The notes beneath the pieces are model-generated. The model saw only the letters and a program-made list of their open reading frames with translations, had not been told where the DNA came from and ran no database searches. This document shows positions 35,473 through 47,476 of a DNA stretch of 64,000 nt, piece by piece (the stretch's first letter is position 1; the number at the start of each line of letters is the position of its first letter). The translations under genes were made by a program, and so were the position numbers. The stretch comes from Thuidium tamariscinum (taxonomy: Eukaryota > Streptophyta > Bryopsida > Hypnales > Thuidiaceae), in NCBI GenBank assembly GCA_947034885.2, contig OX344750.2, positions 3,100,001-3,164,000 on the forward strand. Reading direction: 5' to 3'.

Positions 35473-36045
35473 CTTCTAAATGTTTTTGACTATGTCTTCA
35501 CTTAGAAAGCTCCAAAATTGCCATTTCTAGTACAAGCACCAAATTTTTGATAAAGAAGCATTTTTGGACACATATAACAATAGGATCTCATAGTACACTA
35601 GTTTAAGAAGATGCGGAAAAATTTCAAAAATTTCCACCGCATGTGTGGATTGCAAGATATTAAGTGTTTGAATTGATATAAATCCTTTTTTGGCCTTGCA
35701 AAGAAATGGTAGTTACACTTTATAGAATTACATTTGCATGAAAAAATCTTCAAAATAGTGGTGCTCCTTTAGATTCAATCCTTCAAGGCAAGTTGGCTAC
35801 ATTCTTGAAAATTTTCAGATCATTTGAAATTATACAACATGTAGGGAAAAAATAGTAATAGAAAGAAGTAGAGAACAATTCAAAACACTAAATTTTTAGG
35901 AACTAGTTATGAGTAGAGTTAAAAATGACAATCCAAATGGTTGTAATGTTGTAATAAAAAGATTTACATCCAATGATTTTAGTTTATTTTTTAAATATTA
36001 GAAATCAAATAAAGTAAAAGGCTTCAAAGACTATAGTAGGCTATC
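35473..36045. mobile_element. TTAA-type element, family B, right-truncated copy
   Basis: TTAA at 35469-35472 is followed by CTTCTAAATGTTTTTGACTA, close to the end of the 53456-53930 copy, which reads CCCCTAAAGGTTTTTGACTA outward-in. From about 35510 to 36000 it is collinear with 58440-58960: gctccaaaattgccattt, ttgcaagatatta, caagttggctacat, agaaagaagtagagaa. Similarity stops near 36045 and no right end was found. Confidence 0.6.
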
Positions 36046-37785
36046 TTTTGAGTGCATAGTGAGGGACAACTCCCTTACCATCCACTCAAAAGACCCTCAC
36101 CTGAATTTTTTTTAATTTTAAATTTTTATTAATACACCCCCCTCAAAAAAATTTAATTTTAAATTTTAAAAGAAATTCCCCCCCAGTGTTTACAAAAATA
36201 AATAATTCACAAGTATAATTTGAATTAATTCAATGATTTAAATCTAAATTAAATTAATTTTGGTACCCCCCTCCAACCATACTTATATTTCTTAGACCAA
36301 CTTGGAAAGGCAAACGATATGGGTTATATATTTCGTATCCATATATTGTATATCGTATCTAGTATCTTGTATACCATATCTCATATATAATATACCATAT
36401 TAGTATTAATATCCGTATCCGTATCCATATCAATATGCCATAGGATCCAGTGGCCAAAATCATTCAACAACATCTGAGAAGGGAGAAAAAAATTTCTTCA
36501 AAGAGATCAATGGCTCTTGGTTTTTTGGAAGGTTTGTGTGTGCGCTAATGCTACATTCCTATAATCATAGGAGATAGTCACTTATAGGGAAGGTGGAGTG
36601 GGAATTTGGGTTAAGAAGAATGATCTTCAATCTTGCAAAAAAGTTATTTCTATAGATTCTTCCTACCGTATTTTTCAAATTCTTGTGTAAAGAAAAAAAA
36701 CAAGGGCCTACAATGTGTCAAAGAACACTCATGCTTTGTTCTTTACTATTCCAACTACTCAAAAAAAATGAAGATGGATGGATATTTGCAATTTTGTTAG
36801 CTCGAGAGGTCTCCAAAAACATCCATTGGACACTTAGTCTCAATGGCACCATTATAGGGTTGAACCTTAGTTTAAGAGGTATGAAAACTTGATGTATTCA
36901 ATTGCATGCAATTATGCCTTACTATTATTTCAAAAAAATACAAGTTACAATGAAATTCAAATGGAATTTATAATTAGAATTGAAGTAGGAACTAAAGACA
37001 TGCTATATGTAATTTTCACAAGTTTTAGATAACTCTAGGAATCTGTATATATCTAGTAAATTGTTTCCTATAATAAGTTCTTTCCTGTGTAAACTAGATA
37101 CGAGAGCTCAACAAAGTTAATCTTCAAAAATGGCATCTTAAAATTCAAAGTATAGTTATATTGTTGAAAACTCCACGCTAAGATGCTATGGAATTTGCCA
37201 ACAATATTTTATTATTACTAATTCTTACTAATTGGTCAATAACAGCTGGGCCCTTCCGATGTTCTCGTCGGCGCCAAAAAAAAATGGTTTCTACTCATGC
37301 ATTCTGAGATGCTCATTTCAGCGCTTGTACACTTCCCTCACATTCGTGACAATTCTCAACAGATCTCAGAAACAATCTTCCAACCAAGAATTGCCACTAA
37401 TCATATGGCATCAGTTCATGTCAAAACCGTGATCACAAGACACAATAAGACACGATGAAGCAGAATGCCGTGTAACCACGAAGGTTACAAGCCAATAAAC
37501 GAGGGTCAACAGGTGACTGAAGCGTGTTTGAGGAAATGGAATATGTCATTAGTCTTCAACTTCCTATCATATTCACTTGCATATTCACTTCCTAAACACA
37601 TGCACAAAAACCCGATATCCATATAGGCCTATATATGTACCACTAGGGCGGATGCAAGTGAAGGATATTTCAAAAGTAGCTGTACAGGGATGTGAAATTT
37701 AATTGTCAGTATTGTCAGTTATGATCAAACCTAATTTAATTGCCAGTAATCTGCATCTCGGATGAGTTCCCTGAGGATCGAACAA
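36046..37785. other. Intergenic DNA with a TATCCR tract, 3' side of the caleosin gene
   Basis: 36330-36440 holds a degenerate tract of tatccgtatccgtatcc and tatatcgtatct words, related to that at 26945-27150. Around 37230-37520 base composition rises, but I found no gene. The 66-aa ORF there has no recognisable feature. The caleosin transcript should end somewhere in 37300-37780; no clear polyadenylation signal was fixed. Confidence 0.4.
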
Positions 37786-39875
37786 TCACAGTTTCTTCTT
37801 ACGGATCTTGTTTTGCTCCCGCTGCTTCTGGATGCTTTCAAACAGACTGCCATCGTACATGCCACGAACCTGCTCCCTGGAGACGTAACCACCTTGATCC
37901 TTGAGCAGAAGGTATGTAATGCCCCACTCCAGCTTCTCTGCTGTCCAACCAAATGGATCCACAGCGTTCCTGTTCGCACTCGTGAGAGCGTACAACTCGT
38001 CGAAGTGTAACTTGTCCTTGTCACTTTTGGCGAACTTTGAAAAAAGCGCCTCAAATTTGCTTGGTACAAACCTGCCAATTTAAAAATCTCATTATTATCA
38101 AGTAGCATCATCGTCAATTCCTTGCACTAAAAAAATAATCAGTCTGAACGCTACACGAGTCTGGTTCGATAGAAGTCATACCTGCCCTCGGTGTCGTATA
38201 CTTCGGAGTCACTTCCGTGCTTGGCTTTATGGATGTTTTTGAGATATATTGGGAACAACGGGTTTGGGATCCAACTCTGGGGTCAAAATAAACAAACATA
38301 TATCAAGGTCATTATCTATACTTTACAGCATAACCACAAAAGATGTACTAGACTACTAATCAAGAACAGTTTGAGAGTACAAAGAGTCATCGTCCTCACC
38401 CACAATATGCGTGTTATAGTGGCTGAATCATAAAGAACTTACATTCAAGGTTACGTAACTGAAAGAAACGTTGATAATGACCATCCCAAGGAAACTGATG
38501 AAAAGATTAAACCCGATGGCCCGGAATCCTGCCAAAAAAAATTTTAAACCATGTGAAAATTACTTCAGACACCAAACTATAATTATAATTAACAATGATC
38601 CCAAGAAGAATTAACTCTCGTCCAAAGACCAGTAACCAGAAGTCTATTGGGAATAGTTCTACTAACTGCGTCACAAATTATCACAGCAGGATGTCGTCAA
38701 GCATAGAAAGTTAAAGAATTACAGCACACAACCATGGCAGTTCAAGAAGAGAAATCTGAAATTGAGGACTTTGAAGTGACGGGAGCCAATTTACGTACCA
38801 ACGAACGTCTCCCACGGATAAATCACGCCATCGCCGTTCCGATCAAAGAAGGCACAGTGCTGCTGCAAGACGGAGTAGCCTTGGTTGTCGTGACCGACAC
38901 TTCCACTCGGATGGTCAGAGTCTACGGCTTGCAAAGCGCGTGGCACATCTGCACAAGAACGAAAGCATCGCCGCGACCGAGGTTTAATAACTATGATATA
39001 CGTGTTGCGCCCAGATCAGGCTCCATATAATATGTAGAATGGCAGACAAAGTTCCGAAGAACGACGTTCAAGAAAGCTCCTGCTCTCTAGCTCACCATCA
39101 ATGCAAACATTTCTAAACGCTTTTCAATACACCGCATACAAGACCATACACCGCAAGAACACAGAATGTTGAGAAAGAGAAAAAAGAAAAAGGAATGCAG
39201 TCCGAAGAAACACTAATCCGAAATACTCGAACGTTCTTCCAAACAATTGTGGCAGATGATAACAGAATTGACAAGTAAATATATATAACTAGAGCCATGG
39301 ACTGCGAGGCCATGCGAGTAGCCAAGATATCTTTATTGATTCCGCGCGCAGTGACTTACGACTACAGAAATGAAATTAATAAACAAAAATTCATCAATTA
39401 TATCTTAGACGATACACCTCAAGAACACAGAGCATTGAGAAAGAAACAGAATCATACACGTATAACGACTCAAATTTCAAAAACGCACTTCACAAGAACT
39501 CGAATCCAGAATACTCGACCGTTCTCCGAAACAATTGTAGCAAATAATCGCAAAATTGAAAACCATCCATACACTGTGAGCGCGTGCATGCAGCCATGAC
39601 ATTGTTCCCAATTCCGCAATGACATACGACGAACTCGACAATTGAAACGCAATTGAAATGAAAATGCATACTGTAAATGCGACAAGTGCAGTGCAGGCAA
39701 CTTTAATTTCCATCACTCTCTAACGAAACGTGAGCAGACGACGGAGAGGCAGGGCGGAGCGGAGCGTACGGGGGAGCTCGATGCCGATGTCCTGAGCGGG
39801 GACGGGGCGTTCGGAAGTGACGGGAGCCTTGGGCGCCACAGTCTCCAGCGCTGCATCGCCCGTGTCGGTCGCCAT
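37786..39875 (-). CDS. CLO: Caleosin (Ca2+-binding lipid-droplet protein, peroxygenase family)
   Basis: Five exons: 39770-39875, 38799-38948, 38443-38528, 38182-38276 and 37786-38071. All joins have GT and AG and keep phase, giving 240 residues, the usual caleosin length. Order: short N-terminal part ([20 protein letters not shown]), then [20 protein letters not shown] with a single EF-hand loop (D-x-N-x-D-G) and a His of the kind proposed to bind haem, a membrane segment ([20 protein letters not shown]), [20 protein letters not shown] with the second His and proline-rich knot, and the C-terminal domain ([36 protein letters not shown]). Caleosins sit on lipid droplets or ER and many act as hydroperoxide-dependent oxygenases in stress and seed or spore lipid metabolism. 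Intron 1 is 821 bp and contains a direct repeat. The lysine-rich tail (KIRKKKL) is as expected. The frame is intact. Confidence 0.93.
39125..39600. repeat. Direct repeat inside caleosin intron 1
   Basis: Two diverged copies about 290 bp apart share the order aagaacacagaatgttgagaaagaga / aagaacacagagcattgagaaagaaa, then ctcgaacgttcttccaaaca / ctcgaccgttctccgaaaca and attgtggcag / attgtagcaa. They start near 39150 and 39420. The ORFs at 39297-39599 and its antisense are by-products. Confidence 0.55.
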
Positions 39876-40333
39876 GGTGAGCGGAAGCGAAGGGGGGGAA
39901 ATTAACAAAAGATCAGAAGTAAACGATGAGCAGGAGTCGGAGGTGAATGGCAGGTGAATGAAGGGAGAGAGCTGGCGAGCTGTTATAACTTTCGAGCAAG
40001 CGGTGAGCGACTGACGGAGCGCTCGAGCGAGCGGGACTGGTGACGGGAAGGGGAGCCAGAGAGTCGGGCGAGAGAGTGTGGCGGACATGCGAAGAGAAAG
40101 CCTGAAGTCCATGGCCTGTGGTCCCCTGAGGCTCTTGGGCGTCGCCATTTGGCACTCCTTAAAGCAACTGCATGGTACAGTACAGTGAAACGTCTCCGTC
40201 GAAGGCGGCCCTTGATTTCTGGAGGCACGGAGAATAGAGCGAGGAGATTGATCCAACCCACACGCTTAGGCCTTGGGAAAAACGCTGAAATTTGGTACTT
40301 CTGAGGTGGAACCACCCGGAATTGATCATTTAA

Positions 40334-40744
40334 GAGCATCCCCATGCCTGCATGCCAAAGGGCTGAAAATGATAATGTGGCGTGTTTGGCCTGTGAAATT
40401 GCCCTATGCCAAACTTGCCAAACAAAAAATTTAGCCAGCAAACACTTCAAAGTAACAATGGCACTGAACTGTTATGTGTCTTCCCTGTGGCTCACTATAC
40501 CTTGATTTGCTCAATTATGGCACACTTTTAAGGAATAATTAGCCATTTGGAGCTAGCTCGGAGGCCCAACATGTGGCCTAACTATTCCACCTGGCTTCTT
40601 AAAAGTGGTTCTTTGGCTTGGGAGACGTGTTTAGTGAGTGAATTAAGACTGTAGGCATGGGGCATGAAGGACCTTCACTAGTCATCAACCCATGTCAAAC
40701 CTCACTTAGCACCTCTGCTTGAGGGGTCTAGCATGGGGATGCTC
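40334..40744. mobile_element. 411-bp Harbinger/Tourist-type MITE upstream of the caleosin gene
   Basis: The terminal repeats are a perfect 14 bp: GAGCATCCCCATGC at the left and GCATGGGGATGCTC at the right. TAA flanks both ends (40331-40333 and 40745-40747). Ends of the form GAGCATC with a 3-bp TAA/TTA target are typical of plant PIF/Harbinger MITEs. The element is richer in GC than its surroundings. It lies 459 bp upstream of the caleosin ATG and so could contribute regulatory sequence. It carries no ORF of note. Confidence 0.85.
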
Positions 40745-41318
40745 TAAGGTATTCTAGACATTATGTGGTATAGTACAAGACAAAACAAATATTTTCAAAG
40801 GTGCAAAGATGAAAATTATGGGGATTGCAAAAACTTTGGTAATTTTATCACATGAAGTGAAATTACTTTGAATTTTATCACACAAAGAAAATATTTTTTT
40901 ATTCACTCCTTTCTACTTTCTTGCACACTACTTTGGGACATGTGCCATGAACTTTTAGTCCCAACTTTAATAACAAGAAAAAACAAAACATTTAGGCCTT
41001 GGTTGGAAATACATCCATCAACAAGTTGGCTATGGGGTGCCAATTGGTTATAGGTGGTTCTACCTTATACCTTAAGATAGATTTTCTATTTTGTTTGTTT
41101 GATTGATACGTTGAGATCTTCCGACCATGCATCCCTTCATTGCATTGTTGGCAATGTTAGTAAGCCCTTGGCAAGAAAGGGTGCATGGTCTTGGTTTTGT
41201 AACATTTGGATCTACCATGTGAAAGTTATTGAATTTCAAAGTTTTTATGCATTAAAAATCCAAAAAATTACTTTTACTTTGATGTTGACTATAGCAACGA
41301 TACAGTGTACACTAGTAA

Positions 41319-42120
41319 CCTTTAAATGCCCAAGGCCTTTTTTTAGCTTCTAGGAATGTACTAAAAAATTGAACAAAAAGCCAACATTTTAATGAGTTGT
41401 ATCAATTTTCTTTTAACTATAATTGTATAAAATCAAATTGCACATCAGTTGATGATCACTTAGGAAAGAAAAACTCAACAACATTATTTATAGAATGAAA
41501 GATCTTAGATTCTAGGAATGTACTCAAAATTGAACAAAAAAACAACATTTTGATGAGTTGTATTCATTTTTTTGAACTATAACTGTACAAAACCAAATTA
41601 CACATGTTAAAGATTACTTAGGACAAAGACTCAATGATATCATTTATAGAATGAAAGATTATAATGTTTGATCATGACGGTGTTAAAATTGCAAAAGTGA
41701 GTTGAAGTCTTTCAATCCTCTTTTCAAATGTCAAATCTATAAAGTAGGTCACCCAAAAAATATGAGGTTGAAGGGCCTAACATGCCTAACCCCAATCAAT
41801 TTATAGCTTTTCAAAATATATACAACAGTTGTTTCAAATGAATTTATAATGTGTGTTTTTCACCAAGATCTAGTGTATTTGAGGCTCATTTGGAAGAGCC
41901 GTCAACACTATAAAAGACAAGATTGCAATAGACTCCCTTGGACAAATTCTTGAATAAGAAAATCATAATCAATCATGTTCAAAATTGGATTTTTGATGCT
42001 AAAACTAGACTTCAAATTTTTTTTGAAAATATAAACTATTAAAAATAGCAATTTGGTTAGGTTTTATTTAACTTCAATGTATTGCAAACACTAGATTTGA
42101 GTGCTTTAGGCATTTAGAGA
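41319..42120. mobile_element. TTAA-type element, family A copy 2 (802 bp), with an internal duplication
   Basis: The left end is CCTTTAAATGCCCAAGG after GTAA (one change from TTAA); the right end reads outward-in TCTCTAAATGCC and is followed by TTAA at 42121-42124. It is collinear with 30600-31225. It is longer because a segment of roughly 160-170 bp is repeated: ttgaacaaaaagccaacatttt near 41370 and ttgaacaaaaaaacaacatttt near 41532, each followed by gatgagttgtat and atttatagaatgaaag. Confidence 0.68.
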
Positions 42121-42124
42121 TTAA

Positions 42125-42820
42125 CTTACAAATTTTGAGTTCATACTTGGAATTGGAGGGCCCAAATTAAGGCATAGAGAAAATAAAATTACAAAAGTAG
42201 GACTTTGTATAAATGCATACAACCTTCAATGATTGTTTTGCAAAGAAGAGATATTAATTCCTTAAATTTAAATATCTTCTTTAAAAGAAATAATCGGCAA
42301 CAATGAGGAAGAAACATTGCAAGTACAATAACAAACATACACACAATCTTCACTTTATTTGTTTTTTTATCACTTCAATGATACATGTGACAAAGACAAC
42401 CAAAGTCTCAGAAGAGCCTATTACCATTAAGTAGTTGTACTACTAGAACTTGACTACACAAGTACATTCTATTGTATTCTCCTTTCTAGCTTCTAGCCCT
42501 TGAATTTTGCATTTGCAAAGTTGGAAGACCTAGATGGAAGCCTAGTTGGAGCTTATTTCAAAATAAGATAAAAAAATAAATTGTTGTCTTGAAATTTGTA
42601 TGAGATAATTGGACTTGATCCCAATGGAAACATCATAGCTTACCTAGATGCGCAAGCTCCCTCCTGTCTCCCCTTTATTCCTAGAGCTCTAGCCTTGCAA
42701 TAAAAACTAGCCCTAATTCAATCTAGGTAAACCCTCTTTTATATAAGTATCATTGATGAGATTAATGTGATAAAAAATAAGTATCAAGTTTCTATTTGAA
42801 TATATAAAAAAGTCTTCTAA
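42125..42820. other. AT-rich intergenic DNA
   Basis: I see nothing coding and no clear repeat border. Confidence 0.5.
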
Positions 42821-43110
42821 CACTAGTAGAAAATGGTGTTAGAACCAACAAAAAACCAACAAGTCTCTATTGTTCCAGCCACCTATGGCCAGAAGTTGAC
42901 AAAACTAACAAAATTCTGTAAGGCATTGAACAGTTCTCTCTTTATTGTTGTTGGTCTCAATACTGAAATAACTAAAGGATTCAGAAATGTCAGGAAATTG
43001 CACATGAAGCTGATGTGGCATAACTTTCCCAATTGAACTTTGACAAAAGGCATTGGCTATAACTATCCTTCCAAAAGATCCCCCTCCCCGGGTGATCACA
43101 ACCACTAATT
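42821..43110. mobile_element. Candidate left terminus of a CACTA-type element
   Basis: CACTAGTAGAAAATGG at 42821 matches, over 15 bases, the reverse complement of the terminus at 6407, and is preceded by taa. Just inside are the words aaccaacaaaaaaccaaca, similar to subterminal words at 6250-6400. No matching right end was found downstream. The 67-aa ORF at 42833 is unrecognised. It may be a truncated copy. Confidence 0.4.
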
Positions 43111-43559
43111 AGAAAAGGAAAAATCACACCCCTTCCTTCACCGTCGATTTGGTGGGAAGGGGAAAAAAATTGAGGCCGTAGATGCCCAATTGGTCAATGA
43201 TAGATGGCACCCCAATTGCTACGGTTTGTGAGCTTTGGGCGACCGCGGCTAGGGTTCTTGCTTTCTGCTTTAGGGTTTCTGTTTAGTCAAAAGGTCTATG
43301 GTTGGTCATAAGCCAATCAATCTATTACGGTTTAATTAATATTTTCTAATTGTTATCATTTTATATTTAAGAGATGCTTTAATCAATTTCATGACATCCA
43401 TTTTTTCATGATTTTTATTATGATAAGTGTTCTAAGATGATGAGTATTCAAAGACATTTTCATATGTATTTCCATGCAAAATTGTTTTTGTAACACATAC
43501 ATATGTATATACATGGACAACTTTTCGTCTTGAGTCTTGACTATAGATGAAATCTGAAA

Positions 43560-45210
43560 AAACTAAAGTTTTTTTCACCAAATTGTTCAAGGAAGTTCCG
43601 ATGGCTAAAGGTCATCACAAAAATTTGTCTTAACTACTTAACATATTGAACTTTGTTCCATTTGATTTGACATGCATACAAATTTCAAGTGATGATATTT
43701 AGATAGGAATCAATTTAGCCAATTTGGAAGGGTTACCTTAGTGATTTCTATTCTAAGATGTTGAGGGTCTACTTTGTTGCAAATATATGCTTTTAAATTC
43801 ACAGCTTCATTAAAGTCATGACTAGGATGATAGAATGAAACCATGTCAAAACAAAGTTAATTATTACAAAAATGCCAAAACGAAGGACATAAATTGAGGT
43901 CTATATCACTAATCTTTTCAATTGAAGGAGTTCAAAAGATTGTTATAGAACTATTTAGAACCTTTAGAATTAATTTACAAAATGAAGGCAAAAAAAATTG
44001 GAAATTAAAATTGAAAGGGTTTTTAAGCAACCAATAGGGTTTAGATCTTTGAAGGTTGTTTCACCAAAGATAGCATCCAGTGTTTGATATTGGTCAACAT
44101 ACACTTCTAAAGTCCACCATAACAATCCAAAACTTCTACATCAATAGAAGTCCACAAAGTTTAGTCCTCAAAAGATGAGCCTATCATTGATTAGTATTTT
44201 TTCAAACAATTTTTTTTGTAAATACCTATGAATGTGAATTTATGTATCTATTTTTTTTAAATGTGATTACATTTGCTTCTATCAACTATAACTTTTTTGC
44301 TTCTTTTGTGAAATTTTGAGATTAAAATGATTCATATCAAATGCAATTGATGCTCTAAAATTTTGAAAATTTCTCCATTGGTTAATAATGTAGTGTAGAA
44401 TATCATATTACAAATTGTCTTATCATGTGACTTTAGAAAATTAGCACTTCATGGTTCAAGACTAAAAGTTCAAAATTGCTATAAAATTCCAATAATGACA
44501 TTTTGGTTGGTTTAGCTAATTTTTTTGGTGACCTAGCCTCTTAGGATTTGGTATTGACAATAATCGGGTCTATTTTGTGACTATAGGGTTCATTTAGAGT
44601 TACAACTAAAACAATGGTGGAATGAAGTCAAAACAAAAGTAGTAGAATGGAACCAAAATAAATAATAGAATTTTGAAGCCTTGCCAAAATAATGGAATTT
44701 TGAAGTTATACAACTAAAATTGATGTCCACATGGAAATTGTCTTTACAATTACTAGAATTGAAAAGGTTTTTGAGCTAACCAATGGCAATTGGAATTTGG
44801 ATTCTAACAAAAATGAGAGTTTAACCACTTTGCAATAAAAGGATTTGAACCAACATAGAGTTAAATGTCTACTATTGGTCAACATATATGTCCAAATTCC
44901 ATTATAACAAGTTCACTAATTGCCAATTGCCAATTAAATTGAAATCTACCAACTAATAGCTCTCTAACTCTCTAAGGCCAATCATATAATTATTTTTTCA
45001 AACTTCATATAGCAAGCATCCATGAATATGATTTGTTGGATTTGTTTTTGGAGGATGTAACCACATCTTCTATTCTTTATAAAAAATTTACACCCTTTTA
45101 GAAAAAATTAAAAATTATTGTAAATTTTTTAATGAAAAGTGAAACAATTCATATCAAGTGGAGTTAATGTTTAAAAAATGTGAAAATCCCTCTAAAGATT
45201 ATATTTTTGT
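43560..45210. repeat. Diverged tandem duplication, unit about 800 bp
   Basis: The following words recur in the same order about 800 bp later: a tattggtcaacatac word (44088 and 44874), ttttttcaaac followed by catgaatatg-like text (44200 and 44995), and attcatatcaa followed by a gttaatgtt or aattgatgct word (44330 and 45150). Identity is low, so the duplication is old. It ends shortly before the Asn/Ser-rich ORF. No ORF. Confidence 0.4.
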
Positions 45211-45811
45211 GTCAAACATCATAGTACATATTATTTAATTGTATCATTCTACAATTAGAAAACCAACACTTTAGTGTTGTAAATTCATTATTCAAATTGT
45301 TGGCCAATGTTTCAATTTTTAAGTAGAACTATAAGTGGAAAGTCAAAGAATATCAATGAATAACTAATTATCAGTATAAGGTATGCTTTTGAGGTCTAAT
45401 ATTTGTGTGAAAATTTCCATTGTTAAGTTCTCTTGATTCAAAAATGGTACCCAAATCATTTAGTTAGAAGTCATTGATATTATAACATGGAGAGTAACAA
45501 AACCCTAGTTTAAATTCTATTCCATCAATAGTTGATTCAAATACACACCACTTGAATTTAGCCTACTTGAATCCACTATATTCTAGAGCACTAATTTGAA
45601 ACAATGCATCCTACAACATCTCAAATTGCACGTATATTAATACAAGGCACATCTACACATATGATTTATTGACAAATATTTGGATAAGAACTTCAACCAA
45701 AGCATGTATTTTAGCACTAATATTTTCATCTTTGTTTCAAACGTCAAAAGATAGTGTTTGTAAAGTCAAAACAAAAAACTAATTTCACAATTTTCAAATA
45801 TTAATGCTTGA

Positions 45812-47476
45812 AAAAACATAAAATGTTCAACAATTCATTGCAACATCATAAAAATAAAAAAAATCAGAAATCCTCAAAAACAAAGAACACAAATTAATTG
45901 GCAGCACAACAATGATTCTAGGCTTCTTGGTGCTCAATTTGGTACAAATGATATAAATAATAATGGTGCACAATATGGAACAAATGAGATGAATAATTAT
46001 GGTGTACATCTTGGTATAAATGATACAAGTTACTACGGTGCTCAAGCTTTTGTGAACAATACAAGTAGCCATAACAATTCTCATATTAACCCATTTAATT
46101 CATCTTCAACAAATGAATCTCAAAATAATTATAGTGGAATTCATAACGATATCGATATTGCATCCTACAAACAAAATCCCCGCGATAATACAAGTGTTGA
46201 TTTCAACCCTTCGAGCGTCAATACTTTACACCATCCTCAAGACAAATCTAATAATTCAGAAAATCAAACTAGTTTTTTACAACAAAGATTATTATCCAAT
46301 TTTAATTGGCAAGGAAACAATTCAAATCCTCTTTACAACAATCAATATTTTCCTCAAGAACAACAATCAAATTTTCAAAAAAAAATTCAAGAATATAAGT
46401 TAGAATCTAATTATAATCCTTCAAGAATTTTAGATCCTACAATCAACCTTTATGATGTTATGCAACGACCTCAACAATCACAACCTAGTGCTATATCCAA
46501 TTTAGATAATGAAAATAATAATAATAATAATGCAACATTCAATCCTCTTCAACAACATTACTCTAGTCCTTATCCTAATCTCAAAACACCAAACCTTGCA
46601 TCTAATTTTCAAAGCTATTTGGAAAAAATGCCATCACCAAATTCTAAGTCTACAGATGAGAGAGATGAGGATTTCCATTCAAACATTTCAAGATCTCAAG
46701 GTTCAATACCTAATTTAAATTATACATTGACTCCTACGGGAATGCAAACAACATGTAGCCCTCATGGCCTCTTACCTACACTTAATATAACATTTTCTCC
46801 TACTTTTAATAATTCACCTTCTACAATGCCAACAACTCCAAAATCTCAAAATGGAATTTCAAGATTAAATACTCCACTAGATGTACAATGTGTAGATCAA
46901 TTGAACGTTTTACAACCTCTTCAAAATTTTAATAAGTTACATCCAATTGAAACCAATACTTCCAATAGAACCCACAATAGTCCTAATCCTACTTATGGTG
47001 TTGATCCTTTTTACCACTCAAAAGAAAATCCACAACATTCAAAACACCATCAAATGTTTAAAGAAGCTCATACTTCCACATCCAATAGTAACAGAACAAG
47101 GGATGTAACATCAAATTCTTCTCATTCTCTTTGCGAAGATTATTCTCCTAATTTAAATCAAAATCTTCATGATTTTGAAGATTTTCAGGCAACAACATCA
47201 AAACTTAAGAATCAAATAAATAATTCAAAAAATCAATCACAAGATTCAAATGAGAGGAATTATAGTGAAAGTGACTCTGATGTAAATTCTACTCCTCCAC
47301 GCAGAAGAAAAAAGATTTCACATTTGGCATCAAAAAAATTAAAATGTCTTAGAAACATGTCCGGAGTCACTAATGATCATGTTGATAATGATAATGTTCC
47401 TATGTGGATACAAAAAACTATAGTTCTTCCTACACAACATCGTGGTTACCACAACATCACTCACTTGGTGCATTAA
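45812..47476 (+). CDS. Asn/Ser-rich hypothetical protein with a basic nuclear-type motif
   Basis: The frame is open from 45812 to TAA at 47474-47476. The first in-frame ATG is at 45989 (495 residues). Upstream residues (RLLGAQFGTNDINNNGAQYG) continue a degenerate GAQ(F/Y)GTN repeat that runs past this ATG, so the real start may be in an earlier exon spliced at ttggcag (45898-45904). The protein is rich in Asn, Ser, Gln and His with an Asn run near residue 173 and little predicted structure. A basic cluster (PPRRRKKISHLASKKLKCLR, residues about 436-455) could be a nuclear localisation signal. An AATAAA-like signal lies near 47551. No family was recognised. An open frame of 1.66 kb in DNA this AT-rich is unlikely by chance. 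It could be a transcription-factor-like host protein or a mobile-element protein. Confidence 0.55.
   Translation, partial: KNIKCSTIHCNIIKIKKIRNPQKQRTQINWQHNNDSRLLGAQFGTNDINNNGAQYGTNEMNNYGVHLGINDTSYYGAQAFVNNTSSHNNSHINPFNSSSTNESQNNYSGIHNDIDIASYKQNPRDNTSVDFNPSSVNTLHHPQDKSNNSENQTSFLQQRLLSNFNWQGNNSNPLYNNQYFPQEQQSNFQKKIQEYKLESNYNPSRILDPTINLYDVMQRPQQSQPSAISNLDNENNNNNNATFNPLQQHYSSPYPNLKTPNLASNFQSYLEKMPSPNSKSTDERDEDFHSNISRSQGSIPNLNYTLTPTGMQTTCSPHGLLPTLNITFSPTFNNSPSTMPTTPKSQNGISRLNTPLDVQCVDQLNVLQPLQNFNKLHPIETNTSNRTHNSPNPTYGVDPFYHSKENPQHSKHHQMFKEAHTSTSNSNRTRDVTSNSSHSLCEDYSPNLNQNLHDFEDFQATTSKLKNQINNSKNQSQDSNERNYSESDSDVNSTPPRRRKKISHLASKKLKCLRNMSGVTNDHVDNDNVPMWIQKTIVLPTQHRGYHNITHLVH

Noticed and set aside
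39720-40256. 178-aa minus-strand ORF starting upstream of the caleosin ATG
   Set aside because: Only the part from 39875 to 39770 matches caleosin. The rest is 5' region, and read-through past the 39770 donor is intron.
39983-40450. 155-aa minus-strand ORF upstream of caleosin
   Set aside because: It crosses the border of the Harbinger-type MITE and has no protein-like features.
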